A stretch of DNA of 64,000 bases. Origin: Hydractinia symbiolongicarpus. Taxonomy: Eukaryota; Cnidaria; Hydrozoa; Anthoathecata; Hydractiniidae. The translations under genes and the position numbers were made by a program. Of the stretch, positions 21,700 to 33,188 are shown piece by piece (within the stretch, counting starts at the first letter, position 1; each line of letters starts with the position of its first letter). The stretch covers positions 13,580,001-13,644,000 of the forward strand of contig NC_079879.1 in NCBI RefSeq assembly GCF_029227915.1, read 5' to 3'. The notes beneath the pieces were generated by a model that did no database searches, had not been told where the DNA came from, and worked only from the letters and a program-made list of their open reading frames with translations.

Positions 21700-24600
21700 T
21701 AGGAAGAGATTTTAAAAGCTTTTTTAAATAAGTTTCTAAGCAGTTAACTTCTAGGGGGTTTCATATTTTATACTGTATACGCTACACCCTTTCGCTACAT
21801 AGTCTGTTTTTCACCCCTGTTCTACGTCACATGCATAATTACGCATATTAAATTTTTAACCCAGGCCGTTTTGCGCGCATTTGCAGCAACAAGACGAAGC
21901 CATGCTTTAATTGCGGCCATTAAAAAGGGCGCTTAATTGGCAGGGCGGTCAATTAGAAGTAGTGCTTATTTAGCAGGGGGCGGTTTTTCTGTAATTTACG
22001 GTATTAACCGTAAGTCGTTAATAAGTGCTACAGAGTGTAGCACTTGGATTTGTTATATTTTTTTAATATTTTTAACAAAAAAATTTGTGGTCAAACTTCA
22101 CAAAACCTTATAATAATCTTAACATGTTCTTAAATTTTAAGGTTGCGGTCTTACATACTTTGTTTCGTCCTCAGAACAATAGACATTTCCGCTGGGCTTA
22201 CTTTTTTTTTAAACTTGTTAAACTTTGGTTGCCGATAACATGCATCGCGTTTTTGTTTTCTGAGAATAGTCTCACACTATATGACATATTTTAATCCCAT
22301 AATGTCTGCTGATTGCGGAAATCTTCAAGCCTTCGGGCTTCTTGTATTTATTTTGCTTCGATGTTGCTATTGGTTATTTTGAAAATATATCTTACATAAA
22401 ATATGGCGTTTCTATATTTTCTATATATAATCTCCTGCATTTTGTGACGGCTTTCGGGCGCAATATTTCGGAATTTAAAGTATGTTTTAGCCAATCTAGG
22501 GGGCCGTAAGTTTAAAAATCTTCTTAACCCCTCGGCCCCAACCATGGTCAGGCCTCCTTTAATACTGAATAATTTAGCCCCTCCACTTTCAAAATTGCTC
22601 CGCCAGGCCTGAAATATATTGTTTTTATAAGGGAAAAAAATCATTCATTTTGCATTTTAAGAACAAGATAATTATTGACTGTAATATATTATATTGATAA
22701 CATATCAACACGTGTGCTCAATAGAATTTCTTGTGGTTGTAAAAACATGTTTTTGTGTCGAATTACTCTTTCCATTGAACGACGTTTTAACAATGCCAAA
22801 AAAAATTCTTTATTAGTGTAGAGTTTTTTATCTGCGGAATGCTTGATTTTGGAAAACAAAAGTGAAATAACAAAAAGAATTTCGACATCGTCGAAAAATA
22901 CCCTTCATTCTGACGTCATAAAAGTTAAAAGGGGAAAGAAGGGCTGTGACAGGGGTCACTGAAAATAAAAAAATAAAAAATTGACAAGATAAATAAGAAT
23001 ATTTTTCAGTTTAGGCATTTAAACATTTTTGGCCAATGACTTTTTTCCTTATTGTCGAAACGTCAATATTTTTGTTTAGCCTGGCATGTTACTGAATTGT
23101 TTCTGTCAGAACATGTTACATCAAATTCTGTTGATGATTTATCGCCATACCAAATCACTTACAACGATAACGTCCTTATTTTTAGTTTATTTTTACAATA
23201 TTTACTTCGCTTGTCTACTTATTCAGGCTTATGTTTTAAAACTGTTCTTTCCTAGTCAAACTAAGCCTCGTATCATCTTGTAAAGTATATTTATAGTGAT
23301 TCGAATAAGCACCGGATGTATTCTTGGATTTTTAGGGCGGAGGGGCGTTTAATAAACTTAATTTTTTTATTTTCTTGTCTAAGAACACAACCTCGTCTGT
23401 AATTTTTTTAGGAAGCTCGTGCAGTAACGACCATGTATTATTTCAATAACTAATAAACATGCCGTTTTATCTGTGAAAGTTTCAACGCCTGCTTATGTTA
23501 ATGTCCCTCTAAAGGGGGTTATGTTTTGGGGGGGGGGGGGGGGGGGGGTAATCAGAGGAGCGTCTATTTATTAACGATTTCATTATACTTGATTCCATTT
23601 CTGATTCATAACTCATGTACTATTTAAAGAATAATTTTATTAGAGCATTTAGCTAGGTTGGAAATTTCTGACAAAATAAGAATGAAATAACAATGGCTGA
23701 AATATTACTCATTTTCTCGTTTTGCTGAAATAAAACACAAGCATAAATATATTTTAACCCAAAATGCATACAGAATTAATTTTTGCAATTAATTGAAACT
23801 GTTCGTTTCCCTACCTGGTTAGAAAAAAGAGACAATAGGTGCTGGAAACGAAATTGAAGATCTTGACCAGGACATTTGGCTCAAACCAAAAATGTCATTC
23901 CAAAAAAGGGCTTATAAGGATTTTTAATATTGGAAAAAGCGAGATTCTGTCTCAGAATAAAAAACAACTTCAGAAGCTCTGGGAACGAGGTTGGGTATAC
24001 CCGATGTAGTAACTTTTCCTCTTTACGCCGAAACAAAATATTTCTTCCCCTGGTCCAATATTTTTAAAAAGCTTACCGATTGGTTTTGAAGAATACTTAC
24101 GCCTTTTATCTTAGGTTTGTTTTTCATGTTAAAAACTTTAGAAAAAAATAAGATATTAGTGAGTCTGAGGATTGCTACAACATCGGACGTTTTAAAATGT
24201 AGGGTAGAGAAACAAACTTTATGATAAATCACCTAACTTAAATATCGTGAAAAAAAAGTTATTTAATTAATTAGCTGTTAAATACTTTTTGTTTATTATC
24301 ACAACGTGTTACTGGTGCTCACACTAATTCCCAAGTTCATGCTTTGTACCAGTTTCCTCATTTCGCTACACCAAACAAAAAACGTTCTTTCCAAGTATGG
24401 TGTTTATCGAATGGCGTTCGGCACATTTTTGTTTGGTATAAACAGGCTACAAACCTCACCTTCGTTTGAATACACTTATGAAAACAGGAAATTTGATTTC
24501 TTAGTTTTTTATGTTTCGCTAGCCTTCAGATATTTTCAAAATTCAGCGATTTTCTAGTGGTGAGAAGAGCCAGGTTATACAGGTTATCCAACGGGTTTAG

Positions 24601-25780
24601 CTTGCTGTTGTTCTTGTATTATTGGGGGAGGCGTGGCCAGAGACGGTAATTTAACTGTTATAAGAACATTGATGGAAGAAAGTCTTGCACTGTTTTTGCC
24701 GTTTCCGGTATGACCTTTTAAAATCTATCATGCCAGCTATATGTTCTCGGCATGTTTTTATGTTTGAAGCTTTATGTTCTTACACACTTGCTCGCAAAAC
24801 CGTGTAAGCGACCAGTGATATATAATGGCAGATTTAAGATAAGCAGCTGATTAATTTTTAATCGATACTGCCACTATGGCGTCCAATAGTTCTTGCCTAA
24901 ATTTTTTTAAATCTTATCTTTCGTTTTCCTGACCGACTCTTTTCACGAAAAAGTTTTCAAAATAAGTAAACGCCCATTCAATTTTTTTTTGTTTAAACAA
25001 TTCCAACGCCCAGAAGCTTTTTCAAGGACGGTTTTTTCAGTCATTTCTTCCAATAAACCTTTCTCGTTATTAATATAAATTAAATAAATATGAGATGTGT
25101 ATATTGACCTTTACCAGTTAACACTATATAAAGTAATAAAATATTGACGCCATGTTTTCTTTTTGTTTTTTTCTTTTATTCGGGTTGATCTTCAGGAAAC
25201 AACTAACTGTCTACATCTCTGGCTTCAAATAAAATCTTTTTTTTCTTAATAAATATAAAAAATTTAAAGAGGTAAAAATATAAAAAAAAGAATGTATTTT
25301 TTTCAGTATATCAGAGCATAAGAAATATTTCGCGCCAAAAATTAATGTTGCACGTGTTGTCCACTTCACGTACAATGGGTTATGCGCATGCGTTCGACCT
25401 GCATGTGCACTGATGCGAGATATTTGCGATCACTTTACCATAAAAACCATCGATCTTGAACGACATTTTCTGTTGTTGAAATTAGCTATATTATTTTGTT
25501 TACTGTGAATTACCAAACTCGTACCCAGAAGTAGGTTGGTCTCAGTCACACTAAATCTGTGTTAACAACCTAGTACTCAATTCATTATAAATAAATTCTT
25601 TAAGAAATAAAAAACTTAATAACGTTCTACGCTTTTTAAACTTTGTTATTTTTTGTTGGAAGTTAAATTATCTATAGACAAATCTCGTATAGCGACAATT
25701 ATTGTTATTGTTATTTTTTACATCGTGGCAGTTAACACCCATTTGCAGACCGCGCGTGATTATTCTTGTGCTAAAATTAT
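21700..25780. other. No gene recognised; AT-rich intergenic
   Basis: No frame shows coding character. Notable items are a small hairpin AAGTGCTACA...TGTAGCACTT at 22023-22046, a 21-base G run at 23528-23548, and repeat fragments near 22440-22640 and 23970 (CTGGGAACGAGGTTG, an end sequence shared with the elements at 29.25 and 61.57 kb). Confidence 0.5.
23528..23548 (+). repeat. Homopolymer run of 21 G
   Basis: Twenty-one consecutive G in otherwise AT-rich DNA. It could form a G-quadruplex. Its exact length is prone to sequencing error. Confidence 0.85.
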
Positions 25781-25782
25781 TT

Positions 25783-25992
25783 TTATCCGTCCAGCCTATT
25801 GTAAATTCCTAAATATAAGTTCACACCTGCTTCTATCAATTCTTCTTGCTTGGTCTTGCCTGCCGCCCGCATGATCTTACATAGAACATTGGCTGGTACT
25901 CTATAATTAAATCTGTTTAAACAATGCTCACAAAGAGCGGGTGGCATTTTTTTCATGTAGAAAGAGGGCAGATTGTGTGGCGAAATGCTCAT
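25783..25992 (-). CDS. Possible small gene (69 aa), head-to-head with the SNAG gene
   Basis: The open frame starts MSISPHNLPSFYMKKMPPAL, contains CEHCLNRF and RAAGKTKQEELIEAG, and ends LYLGIYNRLDG. The composition looks protein-like, unlike the low-complexity shadow frames around it. It lies 148 bp from the SNAG-gene ATG on the opposite strand. No family is recognised. It may be a real small protein, an exon, or chance. Confidence 0.35.
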   Translation of the reverse strand: MSISPHNLPSFYMKKMPPALCEHCLNRFNYRVPANVLCKIMRAAGKTKQEELIEAGVNLYLGIYNRLDG

Positions 25993-26139
25993 ATTCTCAT
26001 CTGCAGCTCATTTGACGGACGTACTCATCTTGAAAGAAGCAACAGTATTCAGAAGGAAAAACATATGCAGAACTGTTTGAAATAGTGAAGGGAGAAACAA
26101 ACGTACAGTGGATTTTTTGTTTATCAAATTTCATACATT

Positions 26140-28049
26140 ATGCCGAAAACTTTTTTAGTGAAAAAACCAAAAGGTAAAGACGAGCTTGAAGGTATGTGTA
26201 GTATATTCTGTTTTCATTCATGTTATTTGCCAGAACTTTTATTTTCAGTCATAGTAGAGTTTCACGTGGTGCGTTAAGTGTCTTAAATTTCTTTCAAACT
26301 TTTTGAAGCTTTTTAAGAATTTTTTGTACATTTTCTCAATGTTCCTGTTACTTTTCTGCTTGAAATTCAAATTTAATAAAAGCGGAGCTATGTATTCTGG
26401 TTAGTTTTTCACAATTAGAAATTTATTTTATTTTAGAACCTGTTCTCGATCAACAAGTTCCCTCTGGAAATCCCTTCTACTACCACCCAGCATTTTATTA
26501 CCCCGCAGAATATTATTCCTATCTGCCAACGTTATGGGCTCGTCACTATCAAGATATTGCGACAAATTGGCAAGGAACAGACAAGCAGTATCAAAATGGG
26601 AACGCACCAGGCGGAATTCCTGGACTTAACTTGCCCCAACCACTCAACCTTCCATCTCAAGTGTCTTCTTCTGCATTCGCTCCAAACCCTTTGTACCAAG
26701 CCCAGCAGCAGCATAATGGTGGTGGAATACCTACCATGTATCATCAACATTCCTCATCCCAACAACAGTCAGATCAGCAGTTTCAGCAGCAGTTCCAACA
26801 ACTGATCAACCAGCATCATCAAAATGCTCAGTTGCAACAACAGCAGCAGTATGGCGCGCCAAACCATCAGCATTTTGAAACAGATTCAAATGATAAAGTT
26901 AAACGTGATTTGTATAACGAATTTTTCGATCTTGACAACAATGCTATCAAGAAAGAAGACAGCATGCTTCTACCAAACGCCGTTGCAGCGGCGTTGGGTA
27001 ATCACACCACTCACAGGGTAAAAAAAGAACGTGGAGAAGATGGCTCTGAAACAGACAGCGTATCATCAGACTCATCGAAATGTAGCGAAAGCAGCTCTGC
27101 CGCAGTGGTTGACAACATCATTAATCATGGCGTTGACATTAAGAGAGATGATAAAATGTTATCAAGAAACGGAGACGGAGAATTGTCCCCAAAAAGTGGA
27201 GAGGAAGGAGATAAGGTTTATCAATGCGCGTACTGCGCAAAAAAATTTACACGTTCGTGGAATTATCAACGACATGTTTTGATTCACTCTGGCAGAAAAC
27301 CACACAAATGTGAAGTGTGTGATAAAGCATTCGTGTTAGCTGCACACTTAAAGATTCACATGCGTATTCACACAGGTAAATATAAAATTATTTCTTGTGA
27401 AGTGTAGCACCATTTTTATATAATATATTATTTTTTTTGTTCAATGCATCTTTTTAAAACAAACCTTGTTTTTTTCAGGCGAAAAACCGTACAAGTGCAC
27501 AGTTTGTGGCCGAGGGTTTGCGCAATTAACCAATTTACAGCGCCACGTACTTACTCATACTGGGCAGAAACCGCATCGCTGCCAACACTGCAACAAAGGT
27601 AGGAAACATTCGGTTCTGTTTTTAGTTTATTAAAAATTTGTCATTTCGGTTGTGTAGCGACTGTAATATCAGCTGATTCATCAATGTCAATAGCAATTTT
27701 ACTGTAAATGCATTTAGGATTTGTTTCCAGCAGTGATCTACGACGCCATATCCGGATTCACACTGGAGAAAAACCGTATCAGTGTCACGCCTGTTCGAAG
27801 GCTTTTACCACTTCTGGAAATTTGCAGAGTCACGTGTTAACTCATACTGGAGTAAAACCCTACAGTTGCTCGATATGCAAGTGGAAATTCATCTCTTCAT
27901 CCAATTTGAGAACGCATATTCGCACTCACCATTGTAACAACGATGAGTCTAACGAGCTCCAAATGGTTCCTGATAATACGATAAGAGTTGTTACCCCGTC
28001 CTCAACCGAGGAGCAAGTATTTCTTCCGGCTACCGTGAAAACAAACTAA
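26140..28049 (+). CDS. SNAG-domain C2H2 zinc-finger transcriptional repressor (480 aa)
   Basis: Four coding exons join in frame: 26140-26191, 26437-27375, 27479-27598 and 27718-28049 (1,443 nt). The start [13 protein letters not shown] is a SNAG motif, which in Gfi1/Snail/Insm-type repressors recruits the LSD1-CoREST complex. Residues ~19-80 are Tyr/Pro-rich, and ~100-165 are Gln/His-rich. Two IKKE/VKKE sites fit the sumoylation consensus, and acidic/Ser-rich stretches follow. Six C2H2 fingers span residues ~281-441, linked mostly by TGEKP-like linkers (finger 1 CAYCAKKF, finger 6 CSICKWKF). Introns 2 and 3 interrupt the finger array at the same codon phase. SNAG plus six C-terminal fingers is the Gfi1 layout, but the finger sequences do not look like Gfi1, so I give no symbol. 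It should be nuclear and DNA-binding. Confidence 0.92.
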
Positions 28050-28283
28050 TGTCATTCTTATCAACCTAAAAAACTATAGGAGCCTGCGTATTTACTTTTT
28101 ATGGTATTTGTCTTGTTTTATAAATATCATATTTTTTTTTTTGTTTTAGTATTTGTTGGCTACCTTAAAAAAACCCAGCACGTTTTTTTTTTGAAAAACA
28201 ACGTTTCAGGGATTTTTCATTTGACGTTGTTGAAACTTACTTTTAAACTCGTATACCTTTAAACTCGAACTTTTATTTCAAAA

Positions 28284-28289
28284 AATAAA
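28284..28289 (+). terminator. Candidate poly(A) signal of the SNAG gene
   Basis: AATAAA 235 bp after the stop codon is the first canonical signal downstream. It is position-based support only. Confidence 0.35.
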
Positions 28290-28742
28290 CACCATCTCTG
28301 TGATTGTTGTATTTATTTTTAATTTTGCTAAGTTGCCGTAAAAGCAAACCCACCATTTTTTTCACGGGTTATATTTTTTAAGAGTTTTGGTAAAACTTTA
28401 TGATATCATTTCGTGTATCTTATTTACTGCATTTATTTTAATGGTCACTACGTGTACACTCGTTTTCCAGCATTTATAACTGTGCGTTTCTTTATTTACA
28501 ATGTAAATATTTTTAACACGATGTAAATAGGTTTGTTTTAAAACTAATGTATGTGTACTCGATAAGTGAAGTAATAATACATTTTTATGAAAAAAAGTGT
28601 TCTAAATGACCCTAGTGTAGAGGGAGACAATTTCAGTTTGTTGCAGTTTTAAGTCAAAGTACAAAGCTCGATTCGCACAAAAAGATAACCCGCGTGTAAA
28701 GTTAAACATTTGCTTTAACAAAAAACATGACTCCTATTAGCC

Positions 28743-28815
28743 GGGAGATCCAGCGTAATTTTTCTTACCACCGGGAAATCGGAGTAGTTAAGGTGGGAAA
28801 AATTACGCTGGGTCT
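28743..28815. repeat. Foldback repeat
   Basis: GAGATCCAGCGTAATTTTTC near 28746 is mirrored by GAAAAATTACGCTGGGTCTC near 28796, with a ~22-bp centre. It looks like a small foldback/MITE. Confidence 0.75.
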
Positions 28816-29245
28816 CAAACGATTTTTCTGAGGTCAGAATACTGACTGTGCTTTTTGATTGGCTAAGTCTACAGGGCTCCCCACTTTTTTGCTAAGTATT
28901 TTTTTGCTAATAGTGTGTCTATCACTGCATGAAAATTGATGTTATCCAACCAGAGAATCTGCAGGGTATCTCCCTAACTATAGCCGTTTTACTTGTTTTA
29001 GGACTCTAAATGTGCGTTAGCTCCCTGGACCCCACCAGCTGTTTCGGCAACTCGCTTCGGTCGTTGATTATCACTAAAATCTCAAAATCTACCACTACGC
29101 CTAAGCCCCCCTCCATTTTGAAAATTGTGGCGCCGCCCCTGTTCTATTGTTCTTTGCTCACGTGGTCAATATCGAAAAATCCTTTGCGTTGAGCGCGAAT
29201 GGCCTCTCACCCGAACAAATTCTTGAATTATTTAGGACGGTAAGA

Positions 29246-29335
29246 CAACCTCGATCGCAGAGCGGCTTTATTTCTCTTTTTAATATAAGGGGACAGTGAA
29301 ACTATAAAGAGAAAAAAGCCCTGGGATCGAGTTTG
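29246..29335. mobile_element. Short MITE with CAACCTCG... ends
   Basis: The left end CAACCTCGATCGCAGAGCGG and the right end GCCCTGGGATCGAGTTTG form inverted repeats that continue with TTTCTCTTT / AAAGAGAAA. It is the same family as the element at 61566-61677. Confidence 0.65.
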
Positions 29336-29808
29336 GGTAAGAGGTGACCACGCCAAATTTGTTCCGATTGGTTGATTGTAATTCGGGGTTTGCTGTGACA
29401 AATGTATGCGTCTAGGCTTTCGTTTGAGAGAAAATTTGATATCCTCAAAGAAAACTTAGTTAACTAGGCTAATGCTATTTAAGAATCCAAAAAATCTTTC
29501 ACATCACAAGGGCTTTTCATACATAGTCTGGCCAAATTGGCAATTTTTTTTGTCTTTTTAAAAGAAAATATGTGGTTGTCTTACATCCAGCCCAATAATC
29601 ACTGCCGTGGAATTTTAGGTCCGGATGTGTACAATATTTATGAATTCGTGGGGTTTTCAGGCTAACTGGCGATAATGTGATATCTTGTGGACCAAAATAT
29701 ATGAAAATGAACTATATGAACGCACTGTGCAATTGAAATTTTAAAAATTTACTTTTTTAAAAAAACTACTTGCAGTGTTTGAAGAGAGGATAAAATAATA
29801 GTATTATA

Positions 29809-32717
29809 CTAGTCGATAAGCCCCGTGGAGAAATCCACTGAGGCAGACTAAAAATTTAGATGACGTCAGCAACCCATCCACAAAAAAAATTTAGAATTTT
29901 GTTTTCACATTGCCTCTATTGTGGAGAGCTTAAAGCGCTGATCAGGAAAATGTATATGATCATGTGCTTTTGATGAGCGGTTATTGAGATAGGAGGGTTT
30001 AAAAATTTTGCTGCAACAGGAAGACATCCACTTTGCCTGTCACAGACACACAGACAGACACACCTAGCGTATTATTATAGAGACTAGTCGATAAGGCCCG
30101 TGGAGAAATCCACTTAGGCAGATGGGCAATAGAAAAATAGGTTGTTTTAGATGTTTTGCTGACGTCAGCAGTGAAGATCCCAAAAAAGTTAGAGAAATTT
30201 ATTTTATTATTTTATTGTAATGTGTAGAGGTTGAATCACGCTGATCAAAATAATGTGTAGGATGGTATGTTTTCGAGGAACGCAAAAAGAGATATAAGTG
30301 TTTAAAAATTGTGCTGACGTCAGCAAAGGCCCGTGAAAACACAAATTTTTTTTTTCAGAAATTCATGTACCTGTTGCCTCCCTCGTATAGATCTTGAAAC
30401 GCTAATCAAGAAAATGTATAGGATCATGTACTTTTGACCAACGGTTACGGAAATATTGTGGTTTAAAGGTTTTTTGATGACGTCATAAACCCGTTCATTC
30501 CGAAACGGATTTGGGGACCCAGGTTTGGGAAAATTACCCAAATTGGTCCTAGGTGGTCCCTAGTTACCCACGCGGTGAAAAATCATTGACGTCACCACCT
30601 CGTTTCCAAGTTATTTGCCCTCAAAGTTTTAGATGCACTGTAATGGTTTCATTAATTTATTATAGGATATTGACGTTAAAGTAGTGTTATTGACGTCGTG
30701 CCGTAATGTCAGAACTTTTAGCATATTAGACATGTATTTTTCGGCAACATCAAAGAAAAATGAACACATCCACTTTGCCTGTCACAGACACACAGACAGA
30801 CACACTTAGCGTATTATTATATAGACTAGTCGATAAGGCCCGTGGAAAAATCCACTTAGGCAGGATAACAGAGAAAAATAACCGTCATTTAAATTTTGAT
30901 GACGTCAGCAGAGACATGTCAGAACACAAAACTTTTTTTTTCAGAAATGTGTATGCCTGTTGCCTTCATCGTATAGATCTTGAAACGCTGATCAAGAAAA
31001 TGTATAGGATCGCGTATTTTTGACAAACGGTTGCAGAGATATTAGGGTTTGAAGGTTTTTTGATGACGTCATCAACCCGTCCATTCCCGAAACGGATTCA
31101 GGGACCCAGGTTTGGGAAACTTACCCAAATTAGTCAAAGGTGGTCCCTAGTTACCTACGCAGGAGATGACGTCAGTTATTTCCACCCGTTTCCAAGTTAT
31201 TTAGCCTTAAATTTAAAAGTGCAATGCAATGGCTTCACTAATCTTAATATACTTTCCTTTGACGTCAATATTGCTTTAACGTCAAAGTTTGGTAATTTAC
31301 AGAACAAATTTATAGACGATGTTTTATAGACATTATCAAAGAAATTTTATCCACTTTGCAAAAGTCACAGACAGACAGAACTGGCGTATTATTATATAGA
31401 CTAGTCGATAAAGCCCGTGGAAAAATCCACTGAGCCAGGATAAAAATGAAAAAGAAGCGTTATTTGAATTTTGATGACGTCAACAACCCATCCACAAAAA
31501 AATTTCAGAAGCTTATTTTCACGTTGCCTCTATTGCGTAGGGCTTAAAGCGCTGATCAATAAAATGTATATGATCATGTGCTTTTGATGAGCGGTTAATG
31601 AGGTATAAGGGTTTAAAACATTTTCTGACGTCAGCAACGGCCCGTCAAAACCTAAAAATATTTTTTTAAAAATTTGTATACATGTTGCCTTTATCGCATA
31701 GATCTTGAAACGCTGATTAAGAAAATGTATAGGATCATGTACTTTTGATAAACAGTTGCAGAGATATTAGAGTTTGAAGGTTTTTTGATGACGTCATCAA
31801 CACGTCCATTCAGAAACGGATTCGGGGACCCGGGTTTGGGAAAATTACCCAAAATGGTCCTAGGTGGTCCCTGGTTACCCACGCGGTGAAAAATCATTGA
31901 CGTCACCACCTCGTTTCCAAGTTATTTGGCCTCAAAGTTTTAGGTGCACTGTAATGGCTTCATTAATTTAATATAGGATATTGACGTTAAAGTAGTGTTA
32001 TTTTCGTCGCGCCGTAACGTCAGAAAGTTTGACATATTAGAGATGCATTTTTCGGCAACATCAAAGGAAAATGAAGACATCCACTTTGCCTGTCACAGAC
32101 ACACAGACAGACACACTTAGCGTATTATTATATAGACTAGTCGATAAGGCCCGTGGAAAAATCCACTTAGGCAGGATAACAGAAAAACAACCGTCATTTA
32201 AATTTTGATGACGTCAGCAGAGACATGTCAGAACACAAAATGTTTTTTTTCAGAAATGTGTATGCCTGTTGCCTTCATCGTATAGATCTTGAAACGCTGA
32301 GCAAGAAAATGTATAGGATCGCGTATTTTTGACAAACGGTTGCAGAGATATTAGGATTTGAAGGTTTTTCGATGACGTCATCAACCCGTCCATTCCGAAA
32401 CGGATTCGGGGACCCAGGTTTGGGAAAATTACCCAAATTGGTCCTAGTTGGTCCCTAGTTACCCACGCGGTGAAAAATCATTGACGTCACCACCTCGTTT
32501 CCAAGTTATTTGGCCTCAAAGTTTTAGGTGCACTGTAATGGCTTCATTAATTTAATATAGGATATTGACGTTAAAGTAGTGTTATTTTCGTCGCGTCGTA
32601 ACGTCAGAGAATTTGACATATTAGACATGCATTTTTCGGCAACATCAAAGGAAAATGACGATATCAACTTTGCCTGTCACAGACAGACGGACACACTTAG
32701 CGTATTATTATAAGAGA
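29809..32717 (-). mobile_element. Head-to-tail concatemer of five non-autonomous Helitrons
   Basis: On the minus strand each unit starts TC(TC)TATATAATAATACG and ends with a CCCGTGG-type hairpin, about 10 nt, then CTAG: canonical Helitron ends. The units, in window order, are 29809-30083, 30084-30825, 30826-31400, 31401-32136 and 32137-32717. All four internal junctions are exact CTAG|TC with no intervening base. Only the outer ends show the expected A|T host site (32718 and 29808). The units share a ~190-bp internal module, present once in units 1, 3 and 5 and twice in 2 and 4. A further tail carries CATCAACCCGTCC, CCCAGGTTTGGG and a CAGACACACAGACAGACAC tract; unit 1 lacks most of it. There is no Rep/helicase coding capacity. 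Many TGACGTCA palindromes are present. Confidence 0.88.
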
Positions 32718-33188
32718 TGTCAAATTTACTTCTGGAGTGAAAAACCGGCCTCAATTTGACATTTTTATGCTGATATCAGTAGCTAGTTCTGTGTTAAATT
32801 TTATATAAATAATGAATGCAATCAGTTGTAGCTACTTCCAGCCGTTACAGAGAGATATCGTCCCAATATATAAATAGACAAAGAGGCCTGGGAACAAGGT
32901 TGTCGTATGTAGGAAAGTTAGAAAAAGTACAGGTTTATGACACCGCGAGAACACAGTACAAAACAAAAAGAAAAAGAGCCAAATCACAACACGACTTCAA
33001 ATTTCTAAAAATCTAACAGCTTTTCTGGTACCATATAAACAAGAATAAAAAAACGTCTACAAAAAAGAAATCATGTTCTTCTTTCAAAAGTATTGGCGAG
33101 TTACCTATTATTTTTGATGAAAACTGATCGGATAAATATTTCCTTGACAGATGAACTAAGCCACAGTTATTTTTTTTCATGTAAAATT

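Noticed and set aside
26140-28049. Naming the SNAG gene GFI1
   Set aside because: The domain layout matches, but the finger sequences do not resemble Gfi1 fingers closely enough to assign the symbol.
29809-32717. CRISPR-like or satellite array
   Set aside because: Unit lengths differ (275-742 bp), and unit borders are Helitron termini; there are no short repeats with unique spacers.
32816-33016. 66-codon plus-strand frame (MQSVVATSSRYREIS)
   Set aside because: It runs through a fragment of the CCTGGGAACGAGGTTG repeat family and lies next to the 3' end of XPO7; no support as a gene.
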